Of a DNA stretch of 38,633 bases, positions 34,401 to 38,633 are shown in pieces. The position numbers were made by a program, and so were the translations under genes. Position 1 is the first letter of the stretch, and each line of letters begins with the position of its first letter. A model generated the notes under the pieces. It was given only the letters and a program-made list of their open reading frames with translations, made no database searches and was not told the origin of the DNA. The stretch lies in NCBI GenBank assembly GCA_019359175.1, contig JAHHHU010000029.1, forward strand, positions 1-38,633. Reading direction: 5' to 3'. The DNA is from Phormidium tanganyikae FI6-MK23. GTDB taxonomy: Bacteria > Cyanobacteriota > Cyanobacteriia > Leptolyngbyales > Leptolyngbyaceae.

Positions 34401-35196
34401 AGGAATTACTGTGGTCTTGGTGGTGCTTTCCTACATTGCAGCGAGACTAGCATCCGCTGTTTTAGGTCTGGTGAAGCGAATCTTGCCGCCTCGAATACAG
34501 GCAGTGATTGAACGCCTAGAAACTCGGCTGCGGGGACTACCTGACGAAGACCCAGCCCGCAAACTAGAGACCGGAGCGAGGGATGGACTAGAAGCGTCTC
34601 CCGAAACGGTGCGGGATGGCTCAGTGCGGATGGAAGAGCATCCTAGCTATCGGAGCACTCTAGATGAAATCAGACGATTGGGATTTGAAGTTAAAAAGAC
34701 TGCGGGCGATCCCTATGTTTCTGTTAGAGAGGTCTTGAGTCCGGAAGGACAAGTCATTCGAGTGGAAAAAAGCGTGTTTGTCCGTGATGGAATGAGATTT
34801 CTAGATCTCGAACATGAGTTGGGGCATATCCGGCAACTTACAGAACGGTTTGGTGAAAATCCATTACCGACAGAGCGCGTCATTGAATCTCCCGATGGTC
34901 GAACGAAGCAGGCACGGGATCAACAAGGTGTCTTAACCAACTGGCAAAATACCATCACGGAATACCACAATCGTCTTGTGGAATTTTTGCGGCTGCATGA
35001 GCGTGGAGCTAGTCCTGAATTACTAAGGGAACATGCTGGAGGTGTGAGAGAGTGGAGAAGTCTTTATCTTGACAAAGGACTCAAAGGAGGAAGAAGCCCA
35101 AGCCGTCAGTCCTGGGTACAGGAGCATTTTCCTGATTTACCTCAACTCGTCGATCGCTACAATCAGGCAGGCGGACGAGGACTAGAGCCAAGATAA
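31420..35196 (+). CDS. Putative CIS effector: DUF4157 domain, Trp-rich amphipathic helices, membrane segments, C-terminal zincin-like toxin
   Basis: 1258 residues from the ATG at 31420, with GAGGAA 7 bases upstream. Order: N-terminal motif KLTIGQPDDQYEQEADQVAD (about 83-102); DUF4157 domain with H233-E-L-T-H237 inside a LLAHELTHVVQQ stretch; a Glu/Pro/Gln-rich linker (255-395); a 300-residue run of amphipathic helices rich in W, R and Q (about 400-700, for example GIWQRLQQMGQAVFQRIAQF); hydrophobic membrane-type segments at about 887-960 (Gly/Ala-rich) and 990-1023; and a C-terminal domain with H1132-E-L-G-H1136 (LEHELGHIRQ). DUF4157 proteins are known companions of eCIS loci and their toxins. 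The layout suggests a cargo that crosses or disrupts a membrane and delivers a metallopeptidase-like domain. Confidence 0.8.
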   Translation: MGDSRVHTEAKSTVLPSSSSTLERSSFLQRNPDENELETIQEKSLNSSEQFSASPPLDPPFGGHSFGQVSAYTFAAPRIQPKLTIGQPDDQYEQEADQVADRVVRSQEYPPDRSPRLQFSLLQRAPLPEHEEDTEEPIQTQAEPGQLPEVTPALETQLAASKGQGQPLSDQVRSHFEPRMGVDFSQVRVHTDSNALVMNQALNAQAFTHGQDIYFGIGKYDPTSETGKRLLAHELTHVVQQSGTIQRQPSSTAELPVSAPEASEEPAVEETQTLQEPSSDETSIRSTEQYTSEQSEENQPSAKIAEFNPSSLESSFESAANPGSETGAIAPQIASPVPANQPEIAPETEQPDESQVELTEATQPLPALSASAPNSPALPFDPPTIQRQEEEEDSGLLGGIRRRINSIVDGLRSGWDRLSQMAQSAFEGIRDQFGSVVEELGGFVSSALSGIQTGWSTLSQMATTLTEGIKQQMQGAIASVTGAARAMADAVMRLDVNGIRAAWGQLTGMIGGIWQRLQQMGQAVFQRIAQFWTGLQSQLTGILTNLANRVRDMLNRLQSVVQGIRQRLASAWDAIRNRASQMSGVLGGILDRLRSLVESLLSWGQRIWNSIQQQWSSLRDRVGTFLQQIWQRITMAAQGLRQRATALWQRITSLWTRLQQWVQQQVQRLVSGVRSIWDRFRNFSIGKLIDKIAKYAPFIRSVQQAVEDPDSAMTPIVDAIAGKLDAEMPARSIDIGSQHLQEQAGPSLAGGMVLPAVNQQQSNGGVIQRQPTTASPVLERRTASLSEIWEGFSTAITLKWRQVDIWKMVKEMLWSLIWPWPGVGRELSELWNEDLKSAVQSLFSIQSISQDPLGALHDLWSNFRHLLDIPLAIWRRINNILLLLSGWITLFLVVLGAIGGTFAGGVIGGILSGLVSLGVATPAGAAAGAGAGGLTGAGAGFAAAMGLGYVFLVSFAAGETVTFLKTLGDLLTGRQTEEERRRDYSQLADSLIALGITVVLVVLSYIAARLASAVLGLVKRILPPRIQAVIERLETRLRGLPDEDPARKLETGARDGLEASPETVRDGSVRMEEHPSYRSTLDEIRRLGFEVKKTAGDPYVSVREVLSPEGQVIRVEKSVFVRDGMRFLDLEHELGHIRQLTERFGENPLPTERVIESPDGRTKQARDQQGVLTNWQNTITEYHNRLVEFLRLHERGASPELLREHAGGVREWRSLYLDKGLKGGRSPSRQSWVQEHFPDLPQLVDRYNQAGGRGLEPR

Positions 35197-35260
35197 TGAT
35201 TGCGGCTGAATCAAACAGTAGCCGACACCACTACCCTTTAAGAATCAACTTAGTATTGCT

Positions 35261-35788
35261 ATGAAACCCTCTCCACAATACGATTTTCCAATTTCGGTGA
35301 GAAATCAAATTTGGGAAGAAGAAGCTGAGGTTGCCCCGTTATATGACGGGATTTTTGAAGTCCAGCTAAACTTCACGATTTCTGTTATGTTTATCCCAGC
35401 GTTCGAGATCCCTGATCGAGACTGGGTTCAACAAGTACCAGAAGACGTAGATAAAATCAGTACGGAATTGGAAGCGAGACTAATTACAATCGCATTCTCT
35501 AAGTACAGCGTAATTCCAAATGACGCACAAGCAGGAACAGAGTCTCTGTTTCAGCGATCGACACTTGGGATTCCTGAACCTGGACTAATTTTTTACGTGA
35601 CTTCTGAAGCGTTCGCAACCTTTAGTCTAGAATTGTCTGATTTCGCTGAAGCACTACCAGCCGTTCATAGCTCACGCAGGGTATCTGAAGTTGCAGATCT
35701 TGAGTTTGTGCAATTTCTAGTGTCACGAATTGTTGAATCGAAACATTTCTCACCAGTAGATCTTCCTATTTTAGGAAGAGGGTCTTAA
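35261..35788 (+). CDS. Unknown protein directly after effector 1; immunity or chaperone candidate
   Basis: 175 residues, acidic, soluble, without signal peptide or membrane segment. I recognise no family. It begins 64 bases after the first DUF4157 effector and is followed 31 bases later by the second. The ATG at 35261 has no clear ribosome-binding site; a short inverted repeat (CGGCT...AGCCG) lies in the gap before it. Small acidic unknown genes in this position are often immunity proteins or effector-specific chaperones, which is the only basis for the suggestion. Confidence 0.65.
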   Translation: MKPSPQYDFPISVRNQIWEEEAEVAPLYDGIFEVQLNFTISVMFIPAFEIPDRDWVQQVPEDVDKISTELEARLITIAFSKYSVIPNDAQAGTESLFQRSTLGIPEPGLIFYVTSEAFATFSLELSDFAEALPAVHSSRRVSEVADLEFVQFLVSRIVESKHFSPVDLPILGRGS

Positions 35789-35819
35789 GCAAGGTAAAAA
35801 TCGCCCCAATAAAAAGATT

Positions 35820-37289
35820 ATGCGTACACGTGCTTATTCTAAAAGATCAAAGATCTCTCGATCGCTTAACTCCTCAGTTCAAATGAAGGTTTCTCAGGTA
35901 CCTTCAATTCAGAGGCTCTGTTCTCAGTGTGAAAACGAAGTCCAACGGCAACCTAAAAAACCAGAAGACGAAGAAACGCTACAGATGAAATCTGAGTTAG
36001 AAGGAACTCCAGAACTCACTTCTGAGTTACAAGATCGGATTTCTAGCATTCAACAAACTGGAGGGCAACCCTTAGATGCAGACGTTCGGGATTTCTTTGA
36101 ACCTCGATTTGGTCATAGCTTCTCACAGGTGAAAGTGCATCACGATGAGCAGGCAGCCGAAGTTGCTGACGGAATCAACGCTCGTGCTTTTACGATCGGG
36201 CAAAATATTGTTTTTAACACAGGACAGTACGAGCCGCGATCGACAACCGGAAAACATCTCCTCGCGCACGAATTAACCCACGTCATCCAGCAGGGAAAAG
36301 CAAGCAAACAGCCCACGCAATCTCAACCGTCCCCCATTCAGAGAACGTTAGGCAACGGGCATGATCTGGCTTCACCACGCTTCTCTAAACTGCTAGATCT
36401 AGAAGCAGCTTACGACGATGAAACGATTATTCGCGAAGGTAGTACCGGACGAAGCGTACAAGCAATTCAACAATCCCTCTACGACATTGGGATTCGTCTT
36501 CCTAACTTTGGTGCCGATGGGGACTTTGGTAGAGAGACGAAAGCGGCAGTCAAAACCTTTCAAAGACGCAATCCGCCTCTAGTAGATGATGGCGAAGTTG
36601 GACCCCTGACAATGGCAGTCCTCGATGCCCGATTCCCAACTCCCACCCTGCCTCCAGCCGCCGATCTTGCCGCACCGTGGAGTAAAGCCTGCATTCGCTC
36701 AGTCCTCTGTCCTTGGAGTCCGCACACGATCAATGTGCTGAGAACTCGCATTACGCTCAAGTCCTTTGACAATATTTTCTGGACAGATGAGCGATGGGAT
36801 GGGGCGGCTTGGGTACCCGATATCTTCCCTGGTGGAGGCTACAATACGGGAAGCGAGATTGGCGTATTGAACTCCTCCTGTGAAGCGATGTCTGAAACGC
36901 TTTATCATGAAGTCCTTCATGCTGAACAGCCGAGAACACACCGAACCACGCAGGCAAGAGAATCCTATGCTTATCGGATTGGAGAAGAGTTCAGTATTGC
37001 AATGGGCTTGGGAGGACGCTCTGACTTGCGAACTACAGATGCAGCAGGACGAGAGTTTGCCGATCGCACGAAAGTGGATGCGTTCGTTGCTTCGGAGTAC
37101 CCTTCGGTTGCAGCAGGGGGCGGGGGCGATGAAATCATTGGCAAGGCGGCAACGCACGGACATGTAATTGTGCAGCGACCGAATGGAAGCACTTACACTC
37201 GACCTGCGGTAGTCGGTGAAAAAGTTCCAGGTCCGATCACGCTGGTCAATGAAGTTGTCCATCCTCGCATAGGCTGGACTTGCCCGTGA
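35820..37289 (+). CDS. Putative CIS effector 2: DUF4157 domain, peptidoglycan-binding domain, C-terminal HExxH domain
   Basis: 489 residues. The N-terminus has the CSQCENEVQRQ motif common before DUF4157 domains. The DUF4157 domain follows (QPLDADVRDFFEPRFGHSFSQV) with H150-E-L-T-H154. Residues about 204-272 are a PG_binding_1 domain (GSTGRSVQAIQQSLYDIGI, GDFGRETKAAVKTFQRRN, VGPLTMAVL). The C-terminal domain (285-489) has H363-E-V-L-H367 and, 14 residues on, E381 in ESYAYRIGEEF, a plausible third zinc ligand. The predicted role is a cargo that binds a cell wall and acts as a metallopeptidase. The start codon lacks an evident ribosome-binding site; an ATG at 35884 would still leave the CxxC motif intact. 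Confidence 0.8.
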   Translation: MRTRAYSKRSKISRSLNSSVQMKVSQVPSIQRLCSQCENEVQRQPKKPEDEETLQMKSELEGTPELTSELQDRISSIQQTGGQPLDADVRDFFEPRFGHSFSQVKVHHDEQAAEVADGINARAFTIGQNIVFNTGQYEPRSTTGKHLLAHELTHVIQQGKASKQPTQSQPSPIQRTLGNGHDLASPRFSKLLDLEAAYDDETIIREGSTGRSVQAIQQSLYDIGIRLPNFGADGDFGRETKAAVKTFQRRNPPLVDDGEVGPLTMAVLDARFPTPTLPPAADLAAPWSKACIRSVLCPWSPHTINVLRTRITLKSFDNIFWTDERWDGAAWVPDIFPGGGYNTGSEIGVLNSSCEAMSETLYHEVLHAEQPRTHRTTQARESYAYRIGEEFSIAMGLGGRSDLRTTDAAGREFADRTKVDAFVASEYPSVAAGGGGDEIIGKAATHGHVIVQRPNGSTYTRPAVVGEKVPGPITLVNEVVHPRIGWTCP

Positions 37290-37301
37290 GAAACATCGTT
37301 T

Positions 37302-37772
37302 ATGAGAAGAACCATTCTAGTCGCTGGGCTGTTCGCGTTGGGATTTTTTATGTTGGGAGGTCGTGGAAAAATGACGATCGCAGACCACTCAAATGTTCGT
37401 CTGATTGGAGAAACGGTCACAATCAGCTACGTGGCTGATCCGGGGATAAGTCGTGGACAGTTTCGGTTGGAAAATCACGGAACTACGGCGATCTCTGCAA
37501 AGGTGGAAGCCGTTTGGCTAGAACGAGAAGAACAGGAACCTTTAACTGAAATCTCAATCTTCGATCTAGCTCAAGAACAAACGGTAAGTTCAGAGCATCT
37601 CGTCGTTCAGGCAGGGGCTGCGATGACATTTCTAGCGGGTTTTCCGAGAATTGCCTATGAGCCGCAGTTTGGAGAGACAGTAGCGGTCGGACTCCGATTA
37701 ATCGTTGATGGAGTTGCGCTAGAGGCATTGTCACCGATCGAATTTGTTCGTCGGATTCCTCGCCGTTCTTGA
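37302..37772 (+). CDS. Membrane-anchored or exported protein after effector 2; immunity candidate
   Basis: 156 residues. Residues 1-19 (MRRTILVAGLFALGFFMLG) look like a signal peptide or N-terminal anchor, and the rest is a beta-rich domain (VTISYVADPGISRGQFRLENHGT, ITAxV-like strands, LSPIEFVRRIPRRS) that resembles small immunoglobulin-like folds. No family is recognised. It starts 12 bases after the stop of the peptidoglycan-binding effector. A periplasmic or lumenal protein next to a wall-targeted effector would fit an immunity protein; this is inference. Confidence 0.65.
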   Translation: MRRTILVAGLFALGFFMLGGRGKMTIADHSNVRLIGETVTISYVADPGISRGQFRLENHGTTAISAKVEAVWLEREEQEPLTEISIFDLAQEQTVSSEHLVVQAGAAMTFLAGFPRIAYEPQFGETVAVGLRLIVDGVALEALSPIEFVRRIPRRS

Positions 37773-37775
37773 GCC

Positions 37776-38027
37776 ATGAACATTCAAATTCAAATTGAAC
37801 AGCTTATTTTAGAAGAGATGGATCTTTCTCCTGGGCAGCGATCGCAAGTCCAAGTAGCGGTTGAAGCAGAGTTATATCATTTAGTTGCGGGAGGATTGCC
37901 CAGCGGACTACAAGGGGGCGGCTTTATCTCAAGTTTGCCCGTTACAGTGAATCCGGTAGCGTCAACGAATCCAGAGATGCTGGGTGTCTCCATTGCGCGA
38001 TCGATTTATGCCCAACTACGGAAGTGA
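37776..38027 (+). CDS. Small CIS-associated protein of unknown function
   Basis: 83 residues: an N-terminal segment IQIEQLILEEMDLSPGQRSQVQVAVEAELYHLV, a Gly/Pro-rich loop, and a closing helix LGVSIARSIYAQLRK. Small proteins with this outline occur at the ends of other eCIS clusters, from memory of those loci. The start lies three bases after the previous stop, so the gene belongs to the same operon. Function unknown; it is the last gene of the operon. Confidence 0.65.
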   Translation: MNIQIQIEQLILEEMDLSPGQRSQVQVAVEAELYHLVAGGLPSGLQGGGFISSLPVTVNPVASTNPEMLGVSIARSIYAQLRK

Positions 38028-38311
38028 GAAATTCGGGTTGTTGTGATCAGCGTTGAACCAGTGCGCTTATTCTACATTCGGATTAAGCTGGCAATACCGA
38101 TGAAGCTGGGCAGAATCAGCGAGGCTTCAATGTTGTCGCGTTCCGCGCTTTTTGTCGTGTAGTTCAATCGGCTGTAAAGCTTGCTGTACCTAGTTTTGAG
38201 CGATGTATATGACATTTTTGCGCGTTCCAGGCGTTGGTCAATTGCGAGATGAATTAGGCAGGAACAGGAACGTTATGGAGCTTGAGATAGTGGATTAACA
38301 ATCGGATGGAA
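38028..38311. other. Region without a recognisable gene downstream of the sheath operon
   Basis: 284 bases. A 47-codon open frame on the minus strand (38072-38215) and several stop-interrupted plus-strand frames exist, but none is recognisable. I see no clear terminator hairpin with a T-run after 38027. It is probably degraded mobile-element sequence, as it borders the truncated IS copy. Confidence 0.4.
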
Positions 38312-38507
38312 TGTTTCAGCATCAACTGGTTGCGGGTTTTGCTTCGACGTTGATCTGAAATATTGAATCGCAAGGTCAAATTGAGCGTTCAAAGCAACAG
38401 AACGATCGATTGGATCGGTTTCCTACCGCTTTTGCCAAGATTTCCGATTTCAAAGCATGACAATTCAGGGTCTCAGCGACAGAGACCTCAAAGGAAGTGG
38501 ATGAGGC
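38312..38507 (-). mobile_element. Truncated, inverted copy of the right end of the IS5-like element
   Basis: These 196 bases are, read by eye, the exact reverse complement of 1170-1365. They include the terminal repeat core (38323-38340) but begin only five bases after the position of the transposase stop, so the transposase and left end are missing. At 38507/38508 the copy abuts GGTTGTGTCGCAAA, another IS-end-like sequence that may have caused the truncation. Open frames here are not genes. Confidence 0.8.
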
Positions 38508-38521
38508 GGTTGTGTCGCAAA
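38508..38521. repeat. 14-bp IS-end-like repeat, copy 2 (inverted)
   Basis: GGTTGTGTCGCAAA, exact inverse of 115-128. It directly abuts the truncated IS copy and may be the left end of an element extending right. From 38522 to the window end (112 bases) no gene is recognisable. Confidence 0.5.
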
Positions 38522-38633
38522 TACTTTAAAGTGACAAACGAACTGGTCTCGTTCGTATTGCCTTAAGCACTCACTCCGAAGATTTTATTGATGAATTCCA
38601 CTTGAGATACACTGTCCCCGCGATCAACTCCTT

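Noticed and set aside
36699-37262. Open frame of 187 codons on the minus strand opposite effector 2
   Set aside because: It is a shadow of the effector gene: no ribosome-binding site, no recognisable domain, composition typical of antisense reading.
1787-38027. Prophage or myovirus remnant
   Set aside because: No head, portal, terminase, lysis or integration genes, while the ATPase, DUF4255 cap, PAAR-like tip and DUF4157 proteins are those of a CIS locus.
1787-38027. Classical type VI secretion system
   Set aside because: No TssJ, TssL, TssM, TssK or ClpV-type genes; single sheath gene and Cis15-type ATPase.
38363-38566. 67-codon open frame near the right edge
   Set aside because: It lies within the truncated IS copy and crosses its boundary, so it cannot be a conserved gene.
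1-38633. CRISPR arrays, tRNA or rRNA genes
   Set aside because: No regularly spaced direct repeats, cloverleaf-like segments or rRNA-like sequence were noticed on reading through.

Overview
The window comes from a cyanobacterium, probably filamentous. Evidence: many HIP1-type palindromes (GCGATCGC, for example near 2056, 2213 and 6952), transposase types common in cyanobacteria, and a contractile injection system (CIS) with the enlarged baseplate and fibre proteins expected of the thylakoid-anchored CIS (tCIS) described in Anabaena. I cannot name the species from sequence alone. There is no capsid, portal, terminase or integrase and no TssJ/L/M membrane complex, so this is neither a prophage nor a classical T6SS.

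Layout. Positions 1-1786 are mobile-element debris: an apparently intact IS5-like element (about 166-1365) and the broken 3' end of a second transposase. From 22916 down to 1787 a minus-strand operon encodes the baseplate side, in 5'->3' order: Cis7-like protein, LysM protein, hub (gpD-like), spike (OB fold plus beta-helix), PAAR-like tip, gp25-like wedge, Cis11, a giant Cis12 (1987 aa), a giant tail-protein-I-like protein (1655 aa), a tail fibre with a C-terminal S74 chaperone, and two small membrane proteins. An 876-bp intergenic region (22917-23792) separates it from a divergent plus-strand operon: sheath, tube, zinc-ribbon gp26-like protein, a disordered 465-aa protein, the DUF4255 cap, an AAA+ ATPase, two DUF4157-bearing putative effectors, each followed by an unknown gene that may encode immunity or a chaperone, and a small conserved-looking protein. 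Positions 38028-38633 hold no clear gene, but carry a 196-bp perfect inverted copy of the right end of the left IS5-like element.

Working together: sheath and tube form the contractile body, cap and ATPase the distal end, and Cis7/hub/spike/PAAR/gp25/Cis11/Cis12/tail-I the baseplate. The fibre and the two single-TM proteins are the best candidates for target recognition or membrane anchoring. The two DUF4157 proteins are the likely cargo.

Most unusual points: long arrays of Asp-box beta-propeller blades spliced into two otherwise conserved baseplate proteins, in sets that look like multiples of seven; a small beta module reused in three different proteins of the machine; two effectors that each carry two separate HExxH zinc sites; and the whole locus lying between inverted IS copies.
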